A stretch of 64,000 bases of DNA from an uncultured Bacteroides sp. (GTDB taxonomy: Bacteria; Bacteroidota; Bacteroidia; Bacteroidales; Bacteroidaceae). Of this stretch, positions 26,156 through 34,981 are shown in pieces. A program made the position numbers and the translations under genes. Below the pieces are notes generated by a model that searched no databases, was not told the origin of the DNA, and was given only the letters and a program-made list of their open reading frames with translations. The stretch's first letter is position 1. Every line of letters begins with the position of its first letter. The stretch is from contig NZ_OY781099.1 in the NCBI RefSeq assembly GCF_963676325.1, positions 248,001-312,000 on the forward strand, read 5' to 3'.

Positions 26156-27280
26156 TTAGTTTGTGGTTTTGTTTTCGATAAATAGCTCCTCTAACTTTTT
26201 GATCAAGTCCTTTTCCTCAAGGTTTCTGCCTACTATTGCACCCCGGGGATCAATAAGAATATTGGCCGGAAGAGATTCAATGCCATATTGTTGTATTACA
26301 GAAGAACTCCAGCTGTTAAAGTCGCACACTTGTTCTCCTGAAAGTGAATCTCTCTTTACAGCATCCTGCCATTTCATCTTGTCAGTATCCAGAGAGATAC
26401 CTAGTAAGGCAAAGTGATTCTTATTAAAACGTTTATAAATACGATTGATTCTGGAATTCTCTTCTCTGGAAGAAGAGTTCCAGGATGCCCAGAAATTAAT
26501 TAGCAGATACTTATCCTTGAACTTATAAAGGCTGACAGGTTCTTTTTTGCTGTTTAGAAGACTGAAAGAGGGAGCTTGCTTACCTTCTTTGAGGGTTTCC
26601 ACTGAATTAAGGTATTTCATTATTTGCTGCATATAAGGAGTGTTTTTAATATTCCCGTTTAATGCGGTTATTAATCCTTTTATTTTTGCAAAGTCTGGAT
26701 TTGTTTCCTGAACAAAATATTTGTCTAACAGATAAACACTGACGAGTGAAGAAGTGTGTGAACGAATAAATGCAGCTGCTTTCTCCTTTATTTCTTTTGT
26801 AGCTTTAGTATATTCAGGTGACTGCAACAGAGTGTTATACTTGTTTTGATTTCCTGAAGTATAAGAGGTGTATAGCTCTTTCTTTAATTTACTTGTAGAT
26901 TTAGAAATATCGGTAATGCTTTTTTTGAAATCATTCATCTCTTCATTCAAGTCATTTCCGCTAACTTCAAGTAAGTCCAGTGAAGATACATCTCCGCTGA
27001 TTTTTATCTTATCGCCTTTGTCGGCAAATACTACGCACTCTTCCATATTCTTGAAAAGAAGAGTTACCTGAGTGAATGTGTCAACCGGTGCTTTATAAAT
27101 GAACTCGCCGTCTTTAGCGAATATGGTGTCTAAAGCATCTCCATTCTTTTCTGCACCATATACTAAGATCATTTCATTCTTCAAACCATCAATATCTCCT
27201 TTGATGACAATTCGCTTGTTTTTATTGGTGCAGCTAAATAAACATAGCATTAATGTAATAGCAATACTTATCTTTCTCAT
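26156..27280 (-). CDS. DUF4369/thioredoxin-fold lipoprotein without CXXC
   Basis: A 374-residue TlpA-like lipoprotein from the start at 27280, chosen because a -7 element at 27298-27305 falls inside the longer frame. The lipobox CLFSC puts the lipid Cys at 17. An N-terminal DUF4369-like beta domain (about 20-115), a helical linker, and an AhpC/TSA-thioredoxin domain (about 235-370) follow. Where TlpA-like proteins have W-C-x-x-C, this reads NFWASWNSSSREENS, so both redox cysteines are absent while the rest of the fold (SLPANILIDPRG) is kept. It may be a binding or signalling variant of the family. Confidence 0.85.
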   Translation of the reverse strand: MRKISIAITLMLCLFSCTNKNKRIVIKGDIDGLKNEMILVYGAEKNGDALDTIFAKDGEFIYKAPVDTFTQVTLLFKNMEECVVFADKGDKIKISGDVSSLDLLEVSGNDLNEEMNDFKKSITDISKSTSKLKKELYTSYTSGNQNKYNTLLQSPEYTKATKEIKEKAAAFIRSHTSSLVSVYLLDKYFVQETNPDFAKIKGLITALNGNIKNTPYMQQIMKYLNSVETLKEGKQAPSFSLLNSKKEPVSLYKFKDKYLLINFWASWNSSSREENSRINRIYKRFNKNHFALLGISLDTDKMKWQDAVKRDSLSGEQVCDFNSWSSSVIQQYGIESLPANILIDPRGAIVGRNLEEKDLIKKLEELFIENKTTN

Positions 27281-27297
27281 GCTAATTATTTTTTCTG

Positions 27298-27305
27298 CAA
27301 ATGTA
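27298..27305 (-). promoter_or_regulatory. -7 element of the thioredoxin-fold lipoprotein gene
   Basis: Minus strand TACATTTG fits TAnnTTTG, 17 nt before the ATG at 27280. Confidence 0.5.
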
Positions 27306-27359
27306 ACAAATTTGTTTTCATACAACTATATGGTCTGCACTCTTTCTTACAAAATACAA

Positions 27360-27400
27360 AAAAAAGAACGGGATTATCTGAATATACAGATAATCCCGTT
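27360..27400 (-). terminator. Terminator of the TPR/OmpA-like lipoprotein gene
   Basis: Perfect 14-bp stem (AACGGGATTATCTG at 27367-27380 with 27387-27400), 6-nt loop, followed on the minus strand by a run of T (seen as A-run on the plus strand before 27367). Confidence 0.88.
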
Positions 27401-27430
27401 AATGTTGTTATTTCGAATAAATCCTATTCC

Positions 27431-29128
27431 TTATTTGATAATGTTAAGGAAGTCAGAGCTAGTTGCGAATTTAGCAAATTCTAAGTCAGTTGCAGCTTTC
27501 TTAGCTAAAGATGCATCTTTCTTAACTGCGCTTGACAAGCTGCTAGTTACCATAGAAGCATTGTTAGTTCTTGCGCCTAAGATAGCCATCAAATAGTCTG
27601 TGTAAGCATCTGGAGTTGCAATGTTAGAAAGAGTGTTCTTTGCTTTGTTATAATCCTTAGCAAGGATCTGAGCAAGAGCAGCACTGTTAGTTTTTGAATC
27701 ACCGAATGAAGTTACAGCTCTGTCATATTCACCTCTTGAAACATATAAGTTACCAAGTGATTCGCTTAATTGTTTTGCACCTGCAGCTTTTCCGAAGTAA
27801 GATTCTGCAGCTGTTTTGTCACCACTCTTCAAAGCAACCAAACCTAAGTTCATGTTAACTTCAGGAGCAGCTTGTAAGTTAGCAGCTTTAGCTAAGTAAG
27901 ACTTAGCTTTTGCAGCATCACCATTCTGGTAAGCAATACTTGCTAAGTTGTTATATGCACGGTAGTCGTTAGAATATAATTCTGTAGCTTTAGTGTAGAT
28001 AGCTTCTTTCTTAGAATTGTCTTTAGTTAAAGTTGCAGCGTAAAGTAATTCTTCAATATTTAGCTTGCTAGCGTCGCTGTTTGCTAAAGTAGTGATTTCG
28101 TCATCTGACTTACCAATGATGTCATAGTTCAAAGTCAAACGTGAACGTCTCAACTGAGGAAGAATCTCGTCAGCAAGATTTTTGAATACAGAAGAAAGAT
28201 TCTTGATTTCAGTTTCTCTTTGTTCTGGATCCTTATACATAGAAAGAACACGAATAATAAGATCTTTATCCTGAATGTTAGATTTAGAAACTAATTCCTG
28301 GAAACCGTCCCAGTCTTGTGCTGTGTATTTAGAATCTACAGTTGTGTTAACTTTACCTTTCTTAAGTTCTTTGTTTAAGTATGTTGCGGTATTAGATTCA
28401 CGACTTTCAGCAAGTTTAGTATTTAATTTAGGACCGCCATCAGGAGATGCATAAGAAGAAATTTCAATGTTGTTGATCTTCTTTCCTTTAACGTCAGCGT
28501 TAGCATCAGTAACAGCCTTTTGGAAGTCAGCAATGCTTGTAGATTTCAATTCGCTTTTGCGGATATTCGCTTGTTGGATAAGGAACATGATCTTAGCTTC
28601 CTGAGCTTGCTTGATGATACGTTGGAATGCATCGTCAGAACCAGCAGTGTTTGCACTTGAAAGAGTGTTGTTGATCAATTCTGAAGTTGAGATAACACCG
28701 TCGGCGATCTTAACATCAGGAATAGTGATAACCTTGTTTCCTTTTTTTGCATTGAAAGTTAAGTATAATTCTGATTTAGCCATTTCAGGAACATAATCAA
28801 AATTAGCTTTCATTGTGTAGTTACCTCCCATTTTGTAAGAGATAGTTTGATCGTTACCTTCTACTTTTTCACCTTGGAAGAGAGCAGGCTGACTTTTAGA
28901 TTCGCCTCCATTCCATCTTAATACTGGAGTAACTTCTACAACAGCTTTCTTTTTGAAGTACTTTTCAGGGAACTTGCCGTTAATTGTTACTGGGACCTTA
29001 CCTCCAACAGCCTCTAAAACTTGAGGATTAGTTGTGAAGTATTCCGATGATAATTCACCCATCTTTCCACAGGAAGAAAGGGCAACAACTAAAGCCATAA
29101 GTAATGGCAAATACAACTTCTTAACCAT
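27431..29128 (-). CDS. TPR and OmpA-like outer-membrane-associated lipoprotein
   Basis: A 565-residue lipoprotein starting MVKKLYLPLL; lipobox A-L-S-S-C with lipid Cys20. The start at 29128 is used because the promoter at 29206-29237 leaves about 70 nt of leader and the longer frame has no signal peptide at its start. A beta-rich N-terminal half is followed by an OmpA-like segment (INNIEISSYASPDGG, near 215-240) and at least three TPR-like helical repeats (about 380-500) rich in Ala, Lys and Asn. Proteins of this kind are abundant in Bacteroides envelopes; a peptidoglycan contact is inferred. A strong promoter and terminator make it monocistronic. Confidence 0.85.
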   Translation of the reverse strand: MVKKLYLPLLMALVVALSSCGKMGELSSEYFTTNPQVLEAVGGKVPVTINGKFPEKYFKKKAVVEVTPVLRWNGGESKSQPALFQGEKVEGNDQTISYKMGGNYTMKANFDYVPEMAKSELYLTFNAKKGNKVITIPDVKIADGVISTSELINNTLSSANTAGSDDAFQRIIKQAQEAKIMFLIQQANIRKSELKSTSIADFQKAVTDANADVKGKKINNIEISSYASPDGGPKLNTKLAESRESNTATYLNKELKKGKVNTTVDSKYTAQDWDGFQELVSKSNIQDKDLIIRVLSMYKDPEQRETEIKNLSSVFKNLADEILPQLRRSRLTLNYDIIGKSDDEITTLANSDASKLNIEELLYAATLTKDNSKKEAIYTKATELYSNDYRAYNNLASIAYQNGDAAKAKSYLAKAANLQAAPEVNMNLGLVALKSGDKTAAESYFGKAAGAKQLSESLGNLYVSRGEYDRAVTSFGDSKTNSAALAQILAKDYNKAKNTLSNIATPDAYTDYLMAILGARTNNASMVTSSLSSAVKKDASLAKKAATDLEFAKFATSSDFLNIIK

Positions 29129-29205
29129 GTTTTTTTGATATAAATTAAATGTTTGTAATTGAAATCGTTTTTCTCTGCTCACTCACTTGTTTGCAGAATT
29201 ACGGA

Positions 29206-29237
29206 CAAAGATATTAAATATTAAATATATTGGCAAA
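29206..29237 (-). promoter_or_regulatory. Consensus promoter of the TPR lipoprotein gene
   Basis: On the minus strand TTTG (29234-29237) and TATCTTTG (29206-29213) are separated by 20 nt, a full match to the Bacteroides consensus, which suits a highly expressed envelope protein. Confidence 0.82.
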
Positions 29238-29275
29238 TCTTATGCGTATTTTCTTGTTGTTTAGTAGGCTTAGGG

Positions 29276-30277
29276 TCATTTTTCATGTTCATTATTTACT
29301 GAACTATCTTTATACTCTTGCTCTTCTGCTTTTCTTTTTTCATTTTCACGGTATTTTATATTCCGCGGATGGTGCTCAATAATCTCACTTCTAAGCATAT
29401 TACGGTCTATATGGGTGTATATTTCTGTAGTTGTAATAGACTCATGCCCAAGCATGCATTGGATGGCACGGAGATTAGCTCCGCCTTCCAATAAATGGGT
29501 GGCAAATGAATGACGAAAAGTGTGTGGACTTACATTCTTTTTTATACCTGCAATGTTGGCCTGTTCCTTGATGATGTGAAAGACCATAATGCGTGATAGA
29601 TTAGTGCCTCTTCGACTAAGGAAAAGAAAGTCTTCATAATCCTTTTTGATTTCTATGGTTGCGCGGTCCGTTAAATATGAATTAATTTCTTTAATAGCCC
29701 GGGGGGAGATAGGTACAAGTCTTTGCTTGTTTCCTTTGCCCTCTACCTTGATGAAACCTTCATTGAAATAGAGTTCTGATAATTTCAGATTAGTCAGTTC
29801 CGAAACGCGCAATCCACAGCTGTAGAGTGTTTCTAATATTGCTCTGTTTCGCTGCCCTTCTTTCTTTCCTAAGTCTATCGTTGAGATAATAGAGTCGATT
29901 TCCTGGACTGAGAGAACGTCAGGTAGTTTGAAGCCAATCTTTGGCCCTTCAAGCAATTCCGTAGGATCAGATTGAATGTAGTCATCTAAGATCAAGAAGC
30001 GATAAAAGGATTTAATCCCGGAAATAATACGTGCCTGTGAACGAGGATGAATTCCTATGTCATGTAATCCAGCTGCAAAATTCTGCAAGTCATCTAGAGT
30101 TACCTCAAAAATATTGATCTCTTCCAGCAATAAAAAGCTAAGAAGTTTGTCCAGATCGGTCATATAAGCATCTAATGTATTGTTTGATAGAGACTTCTCT
30201 AACAATAAATATTGTTCATATTTCCTAATTAACAGCTTGTTTTTATCCTTATTTTCCCTTTTTTCGTATATTCTCAT
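29276..30277 (-). CDS. xerD: Tyrosine recombinase XerD
   Basis: A 333-residue site-specific recombinase: a SAM-like N-terminal core-binding domain (about 18-105) and a catalytic domain with Arg in YSCGLRVSEL, Lys in GKGNKQR, H-x-x-R in SPHTFRHSFATHLL, and the final His and nucleophile Tyr in LGHESITTTEIYTH. It would resolve chromosome dimers at dif with a partner recombinase. The charged C-terminal tail (about 25 residues after the catalytic domain) is longer than in E. coli. Divergent to aroQ with overlapping promoter regions. Confidence 0.93.
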   Translation of the reverse strand: MRIYEKRENKDKNKLLIRKYEQYLLLEKSLSNNTLDAYMTDLDKLLSFLLLEEINIFEVTLDDLQNFAAGLHDIGIHPRSQARIISGIKSFYRFLILDDYIQSDPTELLEGPKIGFKLPDVLSVQEIDSIISTIDLGKKEGQRNRAILETLYSCGLRVSELTNLKLSELYFNEGFIKVEGKGNKQRLVPISPRAIKEINSYLTDRATIEIKKDYEDFLFLSRRGTNLSRIMVFHIIKEQANIAGIKKNVSPHTFRHSFATHLLEGGANLRAIQCMLGHESITTTEIYTHIDRNMLRSEIIEHHPRNIKYRENEKRKAEEQEYKDSSVNNEHEK

Positions 30278-30287
30278 TTCTTTTTTC

Positions 30288-30295
30288 TACCTTTG
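30288..30295 (+). promoter_or_regulatory. -7 element of aroQ
   Basis: TACCTTTG fits TAnnTTTG, 56 nt before the aroQ ATG, and lies only 11 nt from the start codon of the divergent xerD. Confidence 0.6.
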
Positions 30296-30316
30296 CAACT
30301 TGATAAATTGGCCACA

Positions 30317-30324
30317 CAAAGATA
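30317..30324 (-). promoter_or_regulatory. -7 element of xerD
   Basis: Minus strand TATCTTTG fits TAnnTTTG. The xerD transcript would cross the aroQ -7 element at 30288-30295, so the two promoters face each other and overlap. Confidence 0.6.
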
Positions 30325-30350
30325 TTGAATTAAATAGAATTATTTGATTT

Positions 30351-30773
30351 ATGAGAATACAAATTATTAATGGACCTAATATCAATTTGTTAGGTAAACG
30401 TGAACCTTCTATTTACGGTGCTGTTTCTTTTGAAGAATATCTTCTGGGATTACGTGAAAAATACAATGATATTGAGATTCAATATTATCAATCAAATGTG
30501 GAAGGGGAAATGATAAACAAGATCCATGAGGTGGGTTTTGATTTTGATGGAATTATCTTGAACGCCGGAGCATATACTCATACCTCAATAGCTCTTCAGG
30601 ATGCTATCAGGGCGGTAACGTCTCCTGTTATTGAAGTCCATATTTCTAATGTACATACCCGTGAGTCATTTCGTCACGTTTCAATGATTTCTTCGGCTTG
30701 TGTAGGAGTGATTTGTGGCTTTGGCCTCGATTCTTATCGTTTGGCTTTAGAAGCCTTGTTAGTAAAAAAATAA
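30351..30773 (+). CDS. aroQ: 3-dehydroquinate dehydratase, type II
   Basis: A 140-residue dodecameric shikimate-pathway enzyme that dehydrates 3-dehydroquinate. The N-terminal IQIINGPNINLLGKREPSIYG contains the loop with catalytic Arg and Tyr, NAGAYTHTS carries the substrate-binding Asn and the conserved Y-x-H-T-S, and EVHISNVHTRE the catalytic His. Length is standard. The pyruvate kinase gene follows after 29 nt, starting a plus-strand operon that continues to the LolC/E-like permease. Confidence 0.97.
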   Translation: MRIQIINGPNINLLGKREPSIYGAVSFEEYLLGLREKYNDIEIQYYQSNVEGEMINKIHEVGFDFDGIILNAGAYTHTSIALQDAIRAVTSPVIEVHISNVHTRESFRHVSMISSACVGVICGFGLDSYRLALEALLVKK

Positions 30774-30802
30774 GTAAAAGATATAATTAAAGTATTTAGT
30801 TT

Positions 30803-32254
30803 ATGAAAAAACATACAAAGATTGTAGCATCTATTTCAGACAGACGTTGTGATGTTGAATTTATAAGTAAGCTGTATGATGCGGGTATGAATGTAGTGCG
30901 AATGAACACAGCTCATGCCGGGGCAGAAGGTCTCGAACAGATTATTAATAATGTAAGAACTGTTTCAAACAAGATTGCAATTCTGATAGATACAAAGGGA
31001 CCTGAAGTAAGAACTACAGCTAGTGCTGAGCCTATCCTTTTTAAGGTAGGAGAAAAGCTTCGTGTTATAGGTAATCCTGATGTTGAAACAACTCATGATT
31101 GTATTGCTGTTTCATATCCTAACTTTGTGCGCGATTTGTCAGAAGGTGGAGAGATTCTTCTTGATGATGGCGATCTGGATTTGCACGTAGTTAAGAAATA
31201 CGATGATTATCTGGAAGTTGAGGTGATGAATGAAGCTACTCTTGGTAGCCGCAAGAGTGTTAATGTTCCTGGGGTACGTATTAATTTACCTTCATTAACA
31301 GAAAAAGATAGAAAGAATATTCTTTATGCAATAGAAAAGGATATTGATTTCATTGCGCATTCATTTGTTCGTAATAAACAGGATGTATTGGATATACAGA
31401 AAATTCTGGATGACCACAATAGTGATATTAAGATCATTGCAAAAATAGAAAACCAAGAGGGAGTTGACAACATCGACGAGATCCTTGAAGTGGCTTATGG
31501 CGTGATGATTGCCCGTGGTGACTTAGGTATTGAGGTTGCTCAGGAAAAGATTCCGGGAATTCAACGTGTGTTGATCCGCAAGTGTGTATTGGCAAAGAAA
31601 CCTGTTATTGTGGCAACTCAAATGCTTCATACAATGATAAATAATCCTCGCCCAACTCGTGCGGAGGTAACGGATATTGCAAATGCTATTTATTATCGTA
31701 CAGATGCTTTAATGTTGAGCGGTGAAACTGCTTATGGTAAATATCCTGTTGAAGCGGTAAAAACTATGGCTGCGATTATAGAAGAAGCAGAAAAAACAAA
31801 GATGGAGGAAAATGATATTCGTATTCCTTTCTCTCCTGATAATATGGATGTTACTGCATTCCTGGCCAAACAAGCGGTAAAAGCAACAGCTAAACTGAAA
31901 ATCCGTGCTATTGTAACAGATAGTTATTCTGGTAGAACGGCAAGAAACCTTGCTGCATTCCGTGGTAAATATCCGGTATTAGCTATGTGTTATAAAGAAA
32001 AAACAATGCGTCATCTAGCTCTTTCTTATGGAGTATTACCAATTTACCTGGAAGAAAAAGCTAATGCACAGGCTTATTTCTTTGCAGCATTGGAATTATT
32101 GATGAAAGAAGGAAGATTAAGTGAAGACGATATGGTTGCGTATCTAAGCGGAAGCTACGGTGAAGGCGGAGGTACAACATTCCTCGAAATCAATAAAGTG
32201 AATGATATCCTGAAAAAATCAAGTAAATATCTGTTACCTAGTTTTGTTGAATGA
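30803..32254 (+). CDS. pyk: Pyruvate kinase
   Basis: A 483-residue glycolytic enzyme. The barrel carries NVVRMNTAHA (in the K+/substrate region), DTKGPEVR, IAKIENQEGVDNIDEI with the catalytic Lys and Glu, the metal-binding ARGDLGIEV, and VATQMLHTM ... PTRAEVTDIANA. The C-terminal allosteric domain (about 350-480) is complete. The stop overlaps the next start (ATGA), so the O-methyltransferase is translationally coupled. Confidence 0.96.
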   Translation: MKKHTKIVASISDRRCDVEFISKLYDAGMNVVRMNTAHAGAEGLEQIINNVRTVSNKIAILIDTKGPEVRTTASAEPILFKVGEKLRVIGNPDVETTHDCIAVSYPNFVRDLSEGGEILLDDGDLDLHVVKKYDDYLEVEVMNEATLGSRKSVNVPGVRINLPSLTEKDRKNILYAIEKDIDFIAHSFVRNKQDVLDIQKILDDHNSDIKIIAKIENQEGVDNIDEILEVAYGVMIARGDLGIEVAQEKIPGIQRVLIRKCVLAKKPVIVATQMLHTMINNPRPTRAEVTDIANAIYYRTDALMLSGETAYGKYPVEAVKTMAAIIEEAEKTKMEENDIRIPFSPDNMDVTAFLAKQAVKATAKLKIRAIVTDSYSGRTARNLAAFRGKYPVLAMCYKEKTMRHLALSYGVLPIYLEEKANAQAYFFAALELLMKEGRLSEDDMVAYLSGSYGEGGGTTFLEINKVNDILKKSSKYLLPSFVE

Positions 32255-32895
32255 TGAATGCCTATGACGAATCATTAGAACAATACATTCTTGCACATAT
32301 TGATGAAGAAGGAGATTATCTTCGCGCTCTTTATCGGGATACTCATGTAAAATTAATGCGGCCAAGAATGGCTTCAGGGCATTTACAGGGTAGGATGCTT
32401 AAGATGTTTGTAGAGATGATTCGTCCCAAACAAATATTAGAAATAGGGACTTATAGCGGGTATTCTGCTATTTGTCTGGCTGAAGGTTTGAAAGAAGGAG
32501 GGATGCTTCATACATTTGAGATAAATGATGAACAGGAAGATTTTACCCGACCTTGGCTCGAGAATTCTCCGGTTGCAGATAAAATCAAGTTTTATATAGG
32601 GGATGCATTAGAACTTCTTCCCTCTATGGATATAATCTTTGATCTGGCCTTTGTTGATGGAGACAAACGAAAATATATAGAATATTATGAGATGGTCCTT
32701 CCCAAATTATCTGAAGGGGGATATCTTATAGCTGATAATACATTGTGGGATGGTCATGTACTTGAAGAACCTCGTAATAATGATTATCAGACAATAGGAA
32801 TTAAGAAGTTCAACGATTATGTAGCTCTTGATAAGAGAGTAGAAAAAGTGATTTTACCATTGAGAGATGGCTTAACTATTATCAGAAAAAAATAG
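32251..32895 (+). CDS. SAM-dependent O-methyltransferase (catechol-type family)
   Basis: A 214-residue Methyltransf_3 family protein: SAM-binding EIGTYSGYSAICLAEGL near 69-85, the metal/acid motif DLAFVDGDKRKY near 131-142, and IADNTLWDGHV near 161-171. Such cation-dependent enzymes methylate small catechol-like acceptors or tRNA (TrmR-type members methylate wobble uridine), and the substrate here is not decided by sequence. Coupled to pyk by a 4-nt overlap and followed 5 nt later by rbfA; the neighbour to a ribosome factor makes an RNA substrate plausible. Confidence 0.9.
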   Translation: MMNAYDESLEQYILAHIDEEGDYLRALYRDTHVKLMRPRMASGHLQGRMLKMFVEMIRPKQILEIGTYSGYSAICLAEGLKEGGMLHTFEINDEQEDFTRPWLENSPVADKIKFYIGDALELLPSMDIIFDLAFVDGDKRKYIEYYEMVLPKLSEGGYLIADNTLWDGHVLEEPRNNDYQTIGIKKFNDYVALDKRVEKVILPLRDGLTIIRKK

Positions 32896-32900
32896 GTATA

Positions 32901-33233
32901 ATGGAAACTACCAGACAAAATAAAATAGCGCGTTTACTTCAGAAGGAACTGAGTGACATCTTTTTGTTGCAGACAAAAGCAATGAGAGGTGTACTAGTCT
33001 CTGTCAGTGCAGTAAGAATTAGTCCGGACATGAGTATTGCCCGTGTTTATTTGAGTATTTTTCCTTCTGACAAAGGAGATGAATTAATTAAGAATGTGAA
33101 TAGTAACATGAAGTCTATTCGCTTTGAACTGGGAACTCGTGTTCGTCATCAGCTAAGAATAATTCCTGAGCTGAAGTTCTTTGTGGATGACTCTCTGGAT
33201 TATATTGAAAAGATAGATTCTTTGTTGAAATAG
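32901..33233 (+). CDS. rbfA: 30S ribosome-binding factor A
   Basis: A 110-residue KH-fold protein for 16S rRNA 5' end maturation and cold adaptation. The start RQNKIARLLQKELSDIFL and the later VSAVRISPDMSIARVYLSIF and RFELGTRVRHQLRIIPELKFFVDDSL are the family signature. It lies in a tight operon, 5 nt after the methyltransferase and 4 nt before the permease. Confidence 0.96.
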   Translation: METTRQNKIARLLQKELSDIFLLQTKAMRGVLVSVSAVRISPDMSIARVYLSIFPSDKGDELIKNVNSNMKSIRFELGTRVRHQLRIIPELKFFVDDSLDYIEKIDSLLK

Positions 33234-33237
33234 AACC

Positions 33238-34470
33238 GTGAATTTCCCCATTTACATAGCTAAACGTTACCTCTTTTCTAAAAAGTCGCACAACGCAATC
33301 AATATAATTTCCGCAATATCTGTTTGCGGAGTAGCTCTTGCTACGCTTGCTTTAGTCTGTACACTATCTGTGTTCAATGGTTTTCAGGACATGGTTGCTA
33401 CCTTTTTTACAGCCTTTGATCCGCAAATAAAGATTACTGTAGCTCAGGGAAAGACTTTTGATACGAATGATACTCGTATTCAGAAGATACGTGCAATGAA
33501 AGATGTTGCAGTGTTTACCGAGACTATTGAAGAAAATGCGATGGTTCAGTACAAAGGGCGTCAGGCTATGGCAGTGATAAAGGGGGTGCAGGATAACTTT
33601 GAGCAATTAAATAGAATAGATAGCATTCTTTATGGAAACGGTAGGTTTATTCTTCACGACTCCATAGTAGATTATTGTGTAATGGGCGTTGAACTAGTGT
33701 CTAAGCTAGGATCAGGCGTCCAGTTTGTTGATCCGTTGCAGGTGTATGCTCCTATCCGTGATGCAAAGGTTAATATGGCAAACCCTGCTTCTTCTTTTAA
33801 TGTGCAATATCTTTATTCTCCCGGTGTAGTGTTTGTGGTGAATCAACGAAAGTATGACGGTTCATATATTCTTACTTCCCTTGATTTTGCAAGGAAGTTG
33901 TTTCATTATACAACCGAAGCATCTGCTCTTGAATTAAAGTTGAAGCCTAACGCAGATATTGATAAAGTTAAGAGTGAGATGAAACAAATATTGGGAAATT
34001 CTTTTGTAGTTAAAGACCGGTATGAACAGCAAGCGGATGTTTTCCGTATTATGGAGATTGAAAAACTGATTTCCTATCTGTTCCTGACCTTTATTCTTAT
34101 GATAGCTTGTTTCAATGTTATAGGTTCTCTTTCAATGCTTATTATTGATAAAAAGAAGGACGTTGAGACGCTTCGTAACCTTGGAGCAGATGATAAGCTG
34201 ATAGCACGGATTTTCCTTTTTGAGGGTAGAATGATTTCCATGTTTGGAGCCGTTATTGGTATTGTTCTGGGCTTAACTCTTTGTTATATTCAGCAGAGAT
34301 ACGGAATTATTTCTTTAGGAGAAACACACGGCACTTTTATTGTCGACGCTTATCCGGTAAGCGTTCGTCCTCTCGATATCTTGATTATATTTGTGACAGT
34401 ACTTGTAGTAGGTTTTCTATCCGTATGGTATCCTGTCCGTTATCTAAGTAAGCGTCTGCTTTTAAAGTAG
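33238..34470 (+). CDS. ABC transporter permease of the LolC/LolE (FtsX) family
   Basis: A 410-residue inner-membrane permease beginning with GTG at 33238, 4 nt after the rbfA stop. The N-terminal F-P-x-x-I-A-K-R-Y-L-F-S-K-K motif and a first helix (about 20-45), a large periplasmic domain (about 50-270), and three C-terminal helices fit the LolCE/FtsX plan for lipoprotein release. The C-terminal helix bundle includes KKKDVETLRNLGADDKLIARIF, the coupling segment to the ATPase. No LolD ATPase gene is adjacent. Confidence 0.92.
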   Translation: MNFPIYIAKRYLFSKKSHNAINIISAISVCGVALATLALVCTLSVFNGFQDMVATFFTAFDPQIKITVAQGKTFDTNDTRIQKIRAMKDVAVFTETIEENAMVQYKGRQAMAVIKGVQDNFEQLNRIDSILYGNGRFILHDSIVDYCVMGVELVSKLGSGVQFVDPLQVYAPIRDAKVNMANPASSFNVQYLYSPGVVFVVNQRKYDGSYILTSLDFARKLFHYTTEASALELKLKPNADIDKVKSEMKQILGNSFVVKDRYEQQADVFRIMEIEKLISYLFLTFILMIACFNVIGSLSMLIIDKKKDVETLRNLGADDKLIARIFLFEGRMISMFGAVIGIVLGLTLCYIQQRYGIISLGETHGTFIVDAYPVSVRPLDILIIFVTVLVVGFLSVWYPVRYLSKRLLLK

Positions 34471-34981
34471 GTGAATCTCATCATTGGAAATACAAAAAAC
34501 ATCTCCGGAAAATATTAAAAGTCAAATATACTCTAGCAGTCTAGCGTTTCGCTATAACTGATTGATATATAATTAAGTAAAGGCGCTAGACTACCTAGTA
34601 GAAGTCTAGCGGCAGTCTAGCAATCTAGCGCTTTGTCTCGTCCTGTCTCGTTCTGATTATGTATATCACTAATCTTTTAAAAGATTTCATCATCCTACAA
34701 AAAGTATACTAATTGGTAAATCTGATATAAAATCGATTGAATTAATAAGCATTTAACAACATAAGCAATAAATTGCATGTTCATTTAAAGAGGCAAATAA
34801 CTTAAACTGCCCCGTCGCCCCAACAAAATTAAGCAAGGACAGCGGGACAATATTTCTATTTCGCAGAAGCAAATTCTTTACTCACATCAAAATAAGAACA
34901 GGATTTAATAATTCATATTTGTGTAACTATAGGAATACCAAGTAGCCCTGTCAATGCAGCATATTCTATATTATTGATCCT
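34471..34981. other. 511-bp intergenic region with CTAG array
   Basis: Between the convergent permease gene and the cupredoxin-like gene. It has no credible coding frame and no clear Rho-independent terminator; the CTAG-rich array at 34532-34655 is its main content, the rest is AT-rich without structure I can name. Confidence 0.6.
34532..34655. repeat. Word array I (TCTAGC), direct and inverted
   Basis: TCTAGC occurs at 34532, 34540, 34605, 34615 and 34624 and its inverse GCTAGA at 34585; GCGCTAGACT (34583-34592) is inverted as AGTCTAGCG at 34603-34611. Right after, TGTCTCGTCC and TGTCTCGTTC stand head to tail (34634-34653). A weaker inverted pair lies at 34808-34821 and 34835-34850. Confidence 0.8.
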
